Source: DASWHF01 sp036393295
Lineage (GTDB): Bacteria > Pseudomonadota > Gammaproteobacteria > Acidiferrobacterales > UBA6901
Length of the DNA: 49,810 nt
Assembly: GCA_036393295.1 (NCBI GenBank)
Contig: DASWHF010000024.1
Location: forward strand, 1-49,810
Reading direction: 5' to 3'
Position numbers and translations under genes: made by a program. This document shows, in pieces, positions 34,379 to 42,401 of this stretch; position 1 is the stretch's first letter, and the number at the start of each line of letters is the position of its first letter. The notes under the pieces are model-generated. The model was not told the origin of the DNA. It saw only the letters and a program-made list of their open reading frames with translations, and ran no database searches.

Positions 34379-34549
34379 CCCGACGCAACACGCGGTCTTT
34401 GCCCGACGCCCCCGCGCGCCCCGCCGGTGGCCCCTGTCGTGAATTTGGTTGATAATCTGCATGTTGCGCCGCGATGTCGCGGGCCGGGCCCATGCCGGGC
34501 CGCGCCCGGCGCCGCTAACTCACTGAACCATTGGATAAACTCTTGCATC

Positions 34550-36193
34550 GTGGCCACGCCTGACAACGATACCGCCAGCCGCCGCACGCGCCTCGCGCGC
34601 TGGCTGATCCCGCCCGCCCGCGGCTGGCGCAGCAAGGCCGCGCGCCTGACCTGGGGGCCGCTGGCCTGGCCGCTCCTGACCCTGGGCACGGTGCTGGCGC
34701 TGATCGGTCTGTGCGGATTCCTGGCCCTGCTCTATCCGCGCCACGCCGAGGCCCTGTTCCTCGCGCAGTGCCTGCTGCTGCTCGGCGGCGCCGCCACCGT
34801 CGCGTGGATCGTGCTGCGCGTGCGTCGCCACCTGCTCGAACCGCTCGCCCACCTGCGCAACTGGGCGCTGCGCATGCGCGGCGGCAATCTGTCGGCGCGC
34901 ATTCCCATGCCCGACCACGGTGAGTTCGCCGAGCTGGCCCAGGACATGAACCGGCTCGGCGAGGAGCTCAAGACCCTCAATCTGGAAATGGACGCCAAGG
35001 TGCGCGCCCAGACCGAGCGCCTGGCGCGCAAGACCCGCTCGCTGCAGATCCTCTACGACATCGCCACCAGCCTGAACAAGCCGCACGACCTCGACGAGCT
35101 GCTCGACCGCTTCCTCGACACGTTCATGGAGATGGTGGGCGCGCGCGCCGCCGCCGTGTGCGTGCTGACCGATACCGGCCAGGCGCGCCTGGTCGCGAGC
35201 CGCGGCCTCGACGCCGGCGTCACCGAGCGCGAGCTCATGAACGACGTGCTCGCCTGCCACTCGGCCTGGAACGCGTCGCAGGCCGGCATCCGTATCCTGC
35301 AGGGCAGCCGCGAGCATGCCCGGCTGCTCGGCGCCCAGCCCGACCGACCGCCGTTCGTCGAGTACGTGGCCGTACCGGTGCAGTATCAGGACGAGCTGCT
35401 CGGCATGTACAGCCTGTTCCTCGACCGGCCGCTGACCGACATCGACGCCGACATGCGCGACCTGCTGAACAGCGTCAGCAAACAACTGGGCCTGGCCATC
35501 GTCAAGGCGCGCCTCGACAACGATGCGCGCCGCCTCGCGATCATCGAGGAACGCAACATCATCGGCAACGAGCTGCACGATTCGCTCGCACAGTCGCTGG
35601 TCAGCATGCGCCTGCACGTCAAGATGCTCGGCGAGATGCTGTATCGGCGCGACGTGCAGAGCGCCCAATACGAGGTCCGGCGGCTCAACGCCGCCCTGAC
35701 CGAGGCCCATTCCAGCCTGCGCGAGCTGCTCGCCAACTTCCGCTTTCGCATGGACGAGCGCGGCCTGCTGCCGGCCATCGAGGACATGGTCGTGCGCTTT
35801 CGCGAGGACACCGGCATCGCCACCTTCTTTCAGAACGAGTGCAGCGAGCTCATGCTGTCCCCGGCGCAGGAGATCCAGGTCTTCCGCATCATCCAGGAGG
35901 CGCTCGCCAACATCCGCAAGCACAGCCAGGCGCACACCGCGCGCGTGCTGCTGCGCAGCCACGACGGCGCCAGCTACTTCCTGCTCGTCGAGGACGACGG
36001 CCTGGGCATCACGCCGACCAAGCCCTCGCAGCGCGGCGAGCAGATCGGGCTCGATATCATGCGCGACCGCGCTGCGCACCTGCCCGGCGCGCTGACCATC
36101 GAGAGCGAGCCCGGCGAAGGCACGCGCATCCAGGTCAGCTTCGGCGGCGGCGCCTCCCGGCAGACGGCCATCCAGGCCGCCGGAGGCGCCTGA
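34550..36193 (+). CDS. NarX-like sensor histidine kinase without periplasmic domain
   Basis: The 547-aa kinase has two TM helices (about 39-61 and 68-89) joined by only a few residues. A HAMP (HLLEPLAHLRNWALRMRGGNLSARIP), coiled segment, GAF domain (about 170-320), HisKA_3 dimerisation domain (EERNIIGNELHDSLAQSLV, phospho-His) and HATPase (EALANIRKHSQAH; VEDDGLGI) follow. NarX normally has a periplasmic nitrate sensor; none fits here, so the GAF domain is the likely sensor. The start GTG 34550 is a best guess, without a clear ribosome-binding site. The stop overlaps the regulator gene. Confidence 0.85.
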   Translation: MATPDNDTASRRTRLARWLIPPARGWRSKAARLTWGPLAWPLLTLGTVLALIGLCGFLALLYPRHAEALFLAQCLLLLGGAATVAWIVLRVRRHLLEPLAHLRNWALRMRGGNLSARIPMPDHGEFAELAQDMNRLGEELKTLNLEMDAKVRAQTERLARKTRSLQILYDIATSLNKPHDLDELLDRFLDTFMEMVGARAAAVCVLTDTGQARLVASRGLDAGVTERELMNDVLACHSAWNASQAGIRILQGSREHARLLGAQPDRPPFVEYVAVPVQYQDELLGMYSLFLDRPLTDIDADMRDLLNSVSKQLGLAIVKARLDNDARRLAIIEERNIIGNELHDSLAQSLVSMRLHVKMLGEMLYRRDVQSAQYEVRRLNAALTEAHSSLRELLANFRFRMDERGLLPAIEDMVVRFREDTGIATFFQNECSELMLSPAQEIQVFRIIQEALANIRKHSQAHTARVLLRSHDGASYFLLVEDDGLGITPTKPSQRGEQIGLDIMRDRAAHLPGALTIESEPGEGTRIQVSFGGGASRQTAIQAAGGA

Positions 36194-36864
36194 TGCGCGT
36201 GCTGCTGATCGACGATCACGCCCTGGTGCGCAAGGGGCTCGAGCAGCTGCTCGAGAGCCGCGGCGTGGAGGTCGTCGCCTCGGTGGGGACCGGCCATGAC
36301 GGTATCGAGCGCGCCCAGGCGCTCAAGCCCGACATCGTGCTGCTCGACGTGAAGATGCCGGGCATGGGGGGTCTCGATACCCTGGTGGCGCTGCGCGCGG
36401 CCGGCTGCGAGGCGCCGGTGCTGATGCTCACCATGAGCCGCGACGAGGCCGATCTGCAGGCCGCGCTGCGCGGCGGCGCCCAGGGTTATCTGCTGAAGGA
36501 CATGGAGCCGGAGGACCTGGTGCCGGCCCTGGCCGACGCCATCAAGGGCGACAATGTCGTCGCCAAGGAGCTGATCGGCTCGCTCACGCGCATCGTCCAG
36601 GGGCAGCCGAAGTCGCCGATGTCGTCGGCGACGCCGCTCTCCGAGCTCACCCCGCGCGAGCAGGAGATCCTGCACCTGTTGGCCGAGGGCCTGAGCAACA
36701 AGGGCATCGCGCGCGCGCTCGACATCACCGACGGCACCGTCAAGCTGCACGTGAAGTCGATCCTGCGCAAACTCGGCGTGCACTCGCGCGTCGAGGCGGC
36801 GGTCATGGCGGTCGAGCACAAGCTCGGGGTCAAGCCAGACACGCCCAATGAGGCGGCGGGTTAA
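36193..36864 (+). CDS. NarL/LuxR-type response regulator
   Basis: The 223-aa protein has a receiver (LLIDDHALVRKGL; Asp in VLLDVKMPGMGG, about residue 54; Lys in YLLKDM) and a LuxR-type HTH (LTPREQEILHLLAEGLSNKGIARALDITDGTVKLHVKSILRKL). ATG 36193 overlaps the kinase TGA (TGATG), so the two are translated together. Targets are unknown; dsr and cysG promoters are the nearest candidates. Confidence 0.93.
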   Translation: MRVLLIDDHALVRKGLEQLLESRGVEVVASVGTGHDGIERAQALKPDIVLLDVKMPGMGGLDTLVALRAAGCEAPVLMLTMSRDEADLQAALRGGAQGYLLKDMEPEDLVPALADAIKGDNVVAKELIGSLTRIVQGQPKSPMSSATPLSELTPREQEILHLLAEGLSNKGIARALDITDGTVKLHVKSILRKLGVHSRVEAAVMAVEHKLGVKPDTPNEAAG

Positions 36865-36897
36865 CCGGATAGGGACAAAAACCCCAACGCAGAGACG

Positions 36898-36946
36898 GCC
36901 GCTCTCGCGCGTCCCTGCGCTTCGCGGCACTTGAACATCCGTGTTC
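36898..36946 (+). repeat. UCCG-loop hairpin repeat, copy 1
   Basis: The element starts GCCGCTCTCGCGC and contains TGCGCTTCGCGGCACT. It ends in a stem GAACA-TCCG-TGTTC (36933-36946). Copies 2 and 3 are at 40373-40420 and 42402-42450; the terminal stem differs in each but stays paired. Confidence 0.85.
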
Positions 36947-36970
36947 GTCGCAAAGACGCAGAGAAAACCC

Positions 36971-37050
36971 ATGTAGGGTGGGGCCCTGCCCCACCATCCC
37001 CCTGATTGGACCTGCAAGGCGGTGTGGTGGGGCGAGGCCCCACCCTACAT
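36971..37050. repeat. Paired palindromic element, second type
   Basis: Arms ATGTAGGGTGGGGCC (36971-36985) and GGCCCCACCCTACAT (37036-37050) are exact reverse complements. Each continues into its own hairpin (GGTGGGGC-CCT-GCCCCACC on the left). It sits between the response regulator and cysG, which converge here, and may help end both transcripts. Confidence 0.82.
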
Positions 37051-37069
37051 TTTCTGTTAACGACCGCGG

Positions 37070-38467
37070 CTAGGAGCGGTCGCCCTCCGGTTCGAACCAG
37101 CTCAGGCTGTCGTGCAGCCTCACCACCTCGCCGACGATGATGAGCGTCGGCGCGCGCACGTGTTCGCGCTCCACCGTTTCCGGCAGACGGCTCAGGTCGC
37201 TGATCAGCACCCGCTGCTGCGGCGTGGTGCCCTGCTGGATCAGCGCCACCGGGGTGGTCGCCGGCATGCCGTGCGCGATCAGCTCGCGGCAGATGTCGGG
37301 CACGCCGTGCAGACCCATGTAGAACACCACCGTCTGGTTCGGGTGCGCGAGCGCCTTCCAGTTGAGATCGACCGTGCCGTCCTGGCGGTGGCCGGTGACG
37401 AACACCACCGATTGCGAGTAGTCGCGGTGCGTCAAGGGAATGCCGGCGTAGGACGCGCAGCCGGCGGCGGCCGTGATGCCGGGCACGACCTGGAAGGGAA
37501 TGCCCTCGGCGGCGAGCGTGGCAATCTCCTCGCCGCCGCGCCCGAAAATGAAGGGATCGCCGCCCTTCAGGCGCACCACGCGCTTGCCCTCGCGCGCCAG
37601 GCGCACCAGCAGGTGATTGATGTCCTCCTGAGGGATCGCGTGATTGTCACGCTCCTTGCCGGCATAGATCTTTTCGGCGTCGCGCCGCACCAGGTCGAGC
37701 ACCGCCGGCGACACCAGCCGGTCGTAGACCACCACGTCGGCCTGCTGCATGAGACGCAGCGCGCGGAAGGTCAGCAGATCCGGATCGCCCGGACCGCCGC
37801 CGACCAGATAAACCTCGCCGCGCGCGATGCCTTCGGATTCGCTCACGATCGCCTTTTCCAGAGCCGCGCGCGCCTGGCCGTCGCGGCCGGTATAGACCAG
37901 CTCGGCAACCTGCCCCTGCAACACCTTCTCCCAGAACACGCGCCGATCCGCCGGACGCTTGAAGCGCTGTTTGACTTGGTCGCGGAAGCTGCCGACCAGC
38001 TCGGCGAGCCGTCCGTAAGCCGCCGGGATGAGCGTCTCGAGTCGCGCGCGCATCAGCCGCGCCAGCACCGGCGACGCGCCGCCGCTCGAAATTGCGATCA
38101 CCAGCGGTGAGCGATCGATGATCGACGGCATGACGAAGGTGCACAGCGCCGGCGTGTCGACGACGTTGACCGGAATGTTGCGCTCGCCGGCCGCCGCGGC
38201 CACGGCCTGGTTGACCGCCTTGTCGTCGGTGGCCGCGACCACCACCACCGCCCCGTCGAGCTGCGCCGGTTCGAAGCGCGCGGCGCAATGAACGACCTCG
38301 CCCGCCGCCGCCCACTGCGCCAGGGTCGCGCACAACTCCGGCGCCACGACCGTGACCTGGCCGCCGGCGCGCCGCAACAGCTCGGTCTTGCGCACCGCGA
38401 CCTCGCCGCCGCCGACCACCACGCAGGTCCGGTCGCGGATGTTGAGGAAGATCGGCAGGAAATTCAT
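37070..38467 (-). CDS. cysG: Siroheme synthase (multifunctional CysG)
   Basis: The 465-aa fusion has an N-terminal precorrin-2 dehydrogenase/ferrochelatase (VVVGGGEVAVRKTELLRRAG; SISSGGASPVLARLMR-like) and a C-terminal uroporphyrinogen-III methyltransferase (VYLVGGGPGDPDLLTFRALR; VRLKGGDPFIFGRGGEE; VVPGITAAAGCASYAGIPLTHR). It makes siroheme, the cofactor of DsrAB, so its position next to the dsr region is functionally sensible. ATG 38467. The upstream gap is AT-rich. Confidence 0.97.
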   Translation of the reverse strand: MNFLPIFLNIRDRTCVVVGGGEVAVRKTELLRRAGGQVTVVAPELCATLAQWAAAGEVVHCAARFEPAQLDGAVVVVAATDDKAVNQAVAAAAGERNIPVNVVDTPALCTFVMPSIIDRSPLVIAISSGGASPVLARLMRARLETLIPAAYGRLAELVGSFRDQVKQRFKRPADRRVFWEKVLQGQVAELVYTGRDGQARAALEKAIVSESEGIARGEVYLVGGGPGDPDLLTFRALRLMQQADVVVYDRLVSPAVLDLVRRDAEKIYAGKERDNHAIPQEDINHLLVRLAREGKRVVRLKGGDPFIFGRGGEEIATLAAEGIPFQVVPGITAAAGCASYAGIPLTHRDYSQSVVFVTGHRQDGTVDLNWKALAHPNQTVVFYMGLHGVPDICRELIAHGMPATTPVALIQQGTTPQQRVLISDLSRLPETVEREHVRAPTLIIVGEVVRLHDSLSWFEPEGDRS

Positions 38468-38694
38468 GGCGGACTCTGGGCGACGCGGGGCGTGGAAGAT
38501 AAATTATTTTTATTCATTAAAACATGCAGTTACATGTTAAACCTAAGGTTAACTCAAGGCGGCCGACAGCGCGGCGGCGCGCCCCGCACGACCGTGCCAT
38601 TGTAATGGATTCCACCCGCCAGGGGCAGTGATTCCGCAAAGGACAACAGGACCGGCGATGCCCCCCGGCATCGCCGTAGCGCGCCTGGAGGACC
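38468..38694. promoter_or_regulatory. AT-rich cysG upstream region with an AACATG-N6-CATGTT inverted repeat
   Basis: This 227-bp gap contains the only long AT-rich tract nearby (38500-38550). AACATG-CAGTTA-CATGTT (38521-38538) is a likely operator for cysG, about 55 bp upstream of its ATG. AATAAT/TTTATC-like -10 sequences occur on the minus strand. The remaining half toward the peroxidase gene shows no clear feature beyond short GC-rich palindromes. Confidence 0.45.
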
Positions 38695-39939
38695 TCAGTC
38701 CGACAAGGCGCGCAGGAACGCAACCAGCGCGTCCTCCTCCGTGGAGGTCAATCGCAGATTGCCGAGCTCGGTGGTGTTGACGTTGGCCGCGACCTCCGGT
38801 GCCGGCCAGCATCCCTGCGCCAGCGCCATGGCCTCGGTCGTGAACGCGTCCGGACAGCGCGGCTTCACGTCGCGGGTGTTGTAGAAATGCACGATGCTCT
38901 CGAGGCTCTTGAAGTAGCCGTTGTGCGCAAAGGCCTTGACGAAGCCGGGATACGGCCGCTTGTCGACATTGCGCAGCGTCGGGACCTTCTGCTTGCCGTA
39001 GTTGGCCGGTGCGTAGCGCTCGTAGTCGATGCGTGAGGCGAGGAAATCTCCCAGGCCGAGATCGATCCAGTTGACCCCCAGGGGATTGAACTCGGTCTGG
39101 GTGTAAAACGGATTCTCCGGATTGCGCGGCACGCCCAGGTTGTCGTAGGTAAAGTCCGTGAACAGCGGCGGCTCGCCCTTCGGCCCGGGTCGGCTGGCGT
39201 GGCAGCGCGCGCACTTGGCCTTGCCGTCGAACAGCCGCAGTCCGTGCAACTCCTGCGGCGTCAAGGGTTCCGTGCCGGCCAGGTAGCGGTCGTATTTCGA
39301 CGTGAAGCGGTTGACCTCGCTCGAACCCTCATAGGCCGCGATCGCCAGCGCGACGCGGTCATAGGTGCCGTTGGTGTCGTTCAGGCAGTCGAGCGATCCG
39401 GCGCCGAAGGCCATGTCGAACAGGCTGCTGTAGGAATAGCCGGTCAGCTCCAGGGCGAAGCCGGAGACGCTCACCTTGTCGCAGACCACTTGCGGGCTGT
39501 CGTTGTTCTGCTCGAGCGGATTGAGAAACGGTCCCTGTGCCTGGTCGGCCGCCGGATTGCCGAGCTTCTCGCCGGTCGCGCGCCCGTCCCAGAAATTGCC
39601 GCCGATGAACAGGCCGCCGCCCTGACGGGAGAAATGCAGTATCGGGCTGGGGGTGGCGTAGGCCGAACTCGGCGGCTTGCGGTTGCCGAAGCGGCCGATG
39701 ACCGCGCCCTCGTAGACCGCGCCGTGCGCGTTGATGGCCGAATCCGGCCCGGTCCAGCCGACCTCGGAAGTGTGGCACACGGCGCAGGACTGGCCGCTGG
39801 GGGTGGACAACGTGGTGTCGAAGAACAGCGCCTTGCCGAGCAACTCCTTGGCGTCGAGCTCGGCCTGCGCTGCGGCGCTCGCGAGCAGCAGCGCTAGCGT
39901 ACAACCGGTGACTTGTAGCCAGTGCGATCGGGTAGTCAT
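38695..39939 (-). CDS. Dihaem cytochrome c peroxidase/MauG-family protein
   Basis: The 414-aa exported protein has a signal peptide (LQVTGCTLALLLASAAAQA) and two CxxCH haem sites (CAVCH about residue 52; CARCH about 245). Family hallmarks include LGKALFFDTTLSTPSGQSCA, FWDGRA, PTLRNVDKRPYPGFVKAFAHNGYF and the C-terminal LTSTEEDALVAFLRAL. Members reduce H2O2 in the periplasm or oxidise other substrates. ATG 39939 has AGGAG upstream. An FNR-type box sits in its promoter region. Confidence 0.88.
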   Translation of the reverse strand: MTTRSHWLQVTGCTLALLLASAAAQAELDAKELLGKALFFDTTLSTPSGQSCAVCHTSEVGWTGPDSAINAHGAVYEGAVIGRFGNRKPPSSAYATPSPILHFSRQGGGLFIGGNFWDGRATGEKLGNPAADQAQGPFLNPLEQNNDSPQVVCDKVSVSGFALELTGYSYSSLFDMAFGAGSLDCLNDTNGTYDRVALAIAAYEGSSEVNRFTSKYDRYLAGTEPLTPQELHGLRLFDGKAKCARCHASRPGPKGEPPLFTDFTYDNLGVPRNPENPFYTQTEFNPLGVNWIDLGLGDFLASRIDYERYAPANYGKQKVPTLRNVDKRPYPGFVKAFAHNGYFKSLESIVHFYNTRDVKPRCPDAFTTEAMALAQGCWPAPEVAANVNTTELGNLRLTSTEEDALVAFLRALSD

Positions 39940-40083
39940 TGACGTTCTCCTTGCGTTGATTTCCTTGGGATAATGCCCTTCATGCGCACCCACGCCCGGA
40001 AACGACACTGGGCGCCCGCGCGACCCGGTCGGCATGCCGGACCGAAACGCGCTGCGACGCTCGACGGGAATGGCTTGATGCAG

Positions 40084-40107
40084 GGTCCGCGACGAACGAC
40101 GCGGACC
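40084..40107 (-). other. Hairpin in the peroxidase leader
   Basis: GGTCCGCG and CGCGGACC form a perfect 8-bp stem around an 8-nt loop. If transcription starts near 40176, it lies in the long (about 237-nt) 5' leader of the peroxidase gene. Otherwise the leader (39940-40175) holds no gene. Confidence 0.5.
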
Positions 40108-40182
40108 GGGACGGAGCATCCCCTCTCCTCAGGTCGTTCCCTCCTGCTGATTATTCCGGCATGTCATTGCCGGTGTGTGACG

Positions 40183-40224
40183 GTATAACGCGCAACGGGC
40201 GAGGCGCGCATTGACGTGGATCAT
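40183..40224 (-). promoter_or_regulatory. FNR-type box plus -10 upstream of the cytochrome c peroxidase
   Basis: On the minus strand ATGAT-CCAC-GTCAA (40224-40211) matches the FNR consensus at eight of ten positions. TTATAC (40188-40183) would place the start at 40176, which puts the box centre at -41.5, as for the box upstream of dsrE. FNR/ANR control of cytochrome c peroxidases is well known in other Proteobacteria. Confidence 0.5.
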
Positions 40225-40357
40225 AAATCGCCCGCACTCCGCGACACGGTGCCACAGTCGGGTCGGCTCCACGGCGCCCGCATCACGGGGAGGTATTTGG
40301 GTGACGGGGATACGCAGCGACCGACGGCCGGCGGTCCGTCGCCGCAGCGCGGGAAAG

Positions 40358-40575
40358 ATGGCGGAGAGGGAGGCCGCTCTCGCGCATCCTGCGCTTCGCG
40401 GCACTCGTACATCCGTGTACTTCGGGATTACGTCGGGCATCCTGCCCTCCGCCCTTCGGGCCGCCGCTACGCGGCGTTCGGAATTCGCTCCCGACGAATT
40501 CCTGTCTCACCCTTCGGGTTCTCATGCCTGAAAGATGAGCCATTTTCCGCTGCGCGAAAATGGCGGAGAGGGAGG
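40358..40575. repeat. Element bracketed by a 16-bp duplication of the tRNA-Ser 3' end
   Basis: ATGGCGGAGAGGGAGG occurs at 40358-40373 and again at 40560-40575, where it is the 3' end of tRNA-Ser. The ~186 bp between contain repeat copy 2 (40373-40420; stem GTACA-TCCG-TGTAC), GC-rich palindromes and a hairpin GCCATTTTC / GAAAATGGC touching the tRNA 3' end. It looks like an insertion that duplicated the tRNA end; no integrase gene is present. Confidence 0.7.
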
Positions 40576-40648
40576 GATTCGAACCCCCGGACCCTTGCGG
40601 GTCAACGGTTTTCAAGACCGCCGCCTTAAACCGCTCGGCCACCTCTCC
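40561..40648 (-). tRNA. tRNA-Ser (anticodon UGA)
   Basis: On the minus strand the 88-nt sequence has a 7-bp acceptor stem (GGAGAGG / CCTCTCC), D-arm GCCGAGCGGTTTAAGGC, anticodon stem GCGGT / ACCGT with loop CTTGAAA (TGA at 40614-40612), and a variable arm TGACCCGCAAGGGTC typical of class II tRNAs. A T-arm with GGTTCGAATCC and an encoded 3' GCCA complete it. It reads UCA and other UCN serine codons. Confidence 0.97.
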
Positions 40649-40765
40649 GTGGTCGATCTGCCGTCGTATATCCGATCCGGTCGCGATCATGCCGGATTTT
40701 AAAGGATTTTCAGCGTCGGCCAGGATACCCGATTGCACCGTCCCGGGCCAGAAAAGGGCCGAACA

Positions 40766-40795
40766 TTGACGCCACCCCACGGTCTTACGTACAGT
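40766..40795 (+). promoter_or_regulatory. Promoter of the Bax-inhibitor-1 gene
   Basis: A TTGACG -35 (40766-40771) and TACAGT -10 (40790-40795) with an 18-bp spacer lie 44 bp upstream of the ATG at 40839. Confidence 0.45.
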
Positions 40796-40838
40796 ATGCC
40801 CCGGCTTAAACGAGCCTTAAAAACCCCAAGGAGAACCC

Positions 40839-41513
40839 ATGACCATGAACCCGAACCCGCAAACCATCGCACGCCCCCGCGAGTCGGTCCTGGCCACCAA
40901 CAGTATTCTGCGCAACACCTATCTGCTGCTGTCGATGACGCTGCTGTTCAGCGCCGCCACCGCCGGCGTCGCGATGGCGATCCAGGTCCCGCCGCTCAAC
41001 ATCTGGCTGGTGCTGGTCGGCTACTTCGGCCTGCTGTTCCTGACCAATTTCCTGCGCAACAGCGCCTGGGGGGTGGTGTCGGTGTTCGCGCTGACCGGCT
41101 TCATGGGCTTCACCCTCGGGCCGATCATCAATCTCTATCTCACCAGCGTCGCGAACGGCGCCCAGCTGGTCGCCTACGCGCTCGGCGCGACCGGCGTGAC
41201 CTTCCTCGGGCTGTCGGCCTACGCGGTCAGCACGCGGCGCGATTTCAGCTTCCTGCGCGGCTTCCTGTTCGCGGGCATCCTGATCGCCTTCGTGGCGGCG
41301 CTGGTCGCGATCTTCTTCTCGATGCCGGGCCTGGCGCTGGCCGTGTCCACCATGTTCGTGGTGCTGATGTGCGGCCTGATCCTGTGGCAGACCGGCGAGA
41401 TCGTCAACGGCGGCGAGACCAATTACATCATGGCGACCGTCACCCTGTACGTCTCGATCTACAACCTCTTCACCAGCCTGTTGCATCTTTTCGGCGCCTT
41501 CGGCGACGATTGA
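40839..41513 (+). CDS. Bax inhibitor-1/YccA family membrane protein
   Basis: The 224-aa protein has seven TM helices and the BI-1 pattern: RNTYLLLSMTLLFSAATAGVAMA, GFTLGPIINLYL, and the C-terminal GEIVNGGETNYIMATVTLYVSIYNLFTSLLHLFG. In E. coli YccA modulates the FtsH protease; other members are pH-sensitive calcium leak channels. ATG 40839 follows AAGGAG. A paired palindrome follows its stop. Confidence 0.93.
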   Translation: MTMNPNPQTIARPRESVLATNSILRNTYLLLSMTLLFSAATAGVAMAIQVPPLNIWLVLVGYFGLLFLTNFLRNSAWGVVSVFALTGFMGFTLGPIINLYLTSVANGAQLVAYALGATGVTFLGLSAYAVSTRRDFSFLRGFLFAGILIAFVAALVAIFFSMPGLALAVSTMFVVLMCGLILWQTGEIVNGGETNYIMATVTLYVSIYNLFTSLLHLFGAFGDD

Positions 41514-41519
41514 CAACGG

Positions 41520-41590
41520 TAGGCGGGGCTTCCAGCCCCGCAACGGCGCATCGGCAAGGTCACGGACGGCGGGGCAGGATGCCCCGCCTA
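41520..41590. repeat. Paired palindromic element (same family as 30936-31035)
   Basis: The left arm 41520-41541 repeats the TAGGCGGGGCTTCCAGCCCC unit seen near dsrN. The right arm (41569-41590) is the diverged inverse GCGGGGCAGGATGCCCCGCC. It lies between two convergent genes, where it may act as a bidirectional terminator, and overlaps the last codon of the CTERM gene. Confidence 0.82.
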
Positions 41591-42367
41591 GGTTTTTTGC
41601 ACCGCCCGCCGCCGCCACGCCCCCAGCACGGCCAGCCCGGCCGCCAGCAGCCCGGCGCTCGCCGGCAACGGGATCGGCGCAATGCTCACCTGCACGTTGT
41701 CCAGCCCCCAGCTCTCGTCGGCCAGCGATTGCAGGCCGAATGCGGCGAAGTCCAGGCGCAAATCGTCGACGGCATGCGCGAAGGTGAATTCCAGACTGTA
41801 CACCGAATCCATCGCTTCGTTGGTGTTGCGAATCGGATCGTTGAAGAAATATCCGAGCGAATAACATTCGCTGGCGCCGGTCATGGGCGCGTACACGCCG
41901 GGCGTGGCGCTCGGCGCATAGGGCGTACAGCCGCTGGCGAACGGGCTCGGCGCGTAGGCCTGGCCGGCCGGATTGCCGTTGCTGAAGGTGGTATCGAGCA
42001 GCACCGGGCCGTCGAACACGCTGAGCTGCCAGCGGTCCGGGCCGAGCGGCTGGTTGTTGATCGACGTGGTGTCGTTGCCGTCCCAGGAGTTGATGACGTA
42101 GAGATCGAAGGCCACGGTCACGAAACCGTGCTCCGGCAACGCACCGAGCGACAGGCTCACCGTGTCGTTGCCGAACTCGCCGAGGAACAGGCGCGTGCCG
42201 GCATAGTCCGGATTCGGCGCCGAGGCGACGCCGGTATGCGACCACTCCGACCCGACCGCTCCCTGAAAATCGTTGAAATACACCGTCGCCGCCTGCGCCG
42301 GCAGACCCCACGCCAGCGCCAGCGCGATCGGCAGCGGCCGCAGCCGCTTGAAACGCGTTAATGTCAT
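41588..42367 (-). CDS. PEP-CTERM (VPLPA-type) surface protein
   Basis: The 259-aa protein has a signal peptide (ends LPAQAA), a beta-rich body with lectin/adhesin-like segments (YFNDFQGAVGSEW; SWDGNDTTSINNQPL; SWGLDNVQVSI) and a C-terminal sorting signal PLPASAGLLAAGLAVLGAWRRR. Exosortases recognise such signals. It lies beside a BcsA-like polysaccharide synthase on the same strand, matching the usual link of CTERM proteins with exopolysaccharide. No exosortase gene is in the window. Confidence 0.8.
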   Translation of the reverse strand: MTLTRFKRLRPLPIALALAWGLPAQAATVYFNDFQGAVGSEWSHTGVASAPNPDYAGTRLFLGEFGNDTVSLSLGALPEHGFVTVAFDLYVINSWDGNDTTSINNQPLGPDRWQLSVFDGPVLLDTTFSNGNPAGQAYAPSPFASGCTPYAPSATPGVYAPMTGASECYSLGYFFNDPIRNTNEAMDSVYSLEFTFAHAVDDLRLDFAAFGLQSLADESWGLDNVQVSIAPIPLPASAGLLAAGLAVLGAWRRRAVQKT

Positions 42368-42401
42368 GACCCTCTCCTCCGTTTACGAATTGTCGTTGTC
42401 G

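Noticed and set aside
40129..40560. Overlapping short open frames between the peroxidase gene and tRNA-Ser
   Set aside because: Products are Arg/Pro-rich without motifs and run through repeats and the tRNA. The DNA is better explained as promoter plus repeat element.
40358..40575. Genomic island integrated at tRNA-Ser
   Set aside because: The direct repeats are present but enclose only ~186 bp with no integrase or cargo, so an island is not supported; it is reported as a small element or scar.
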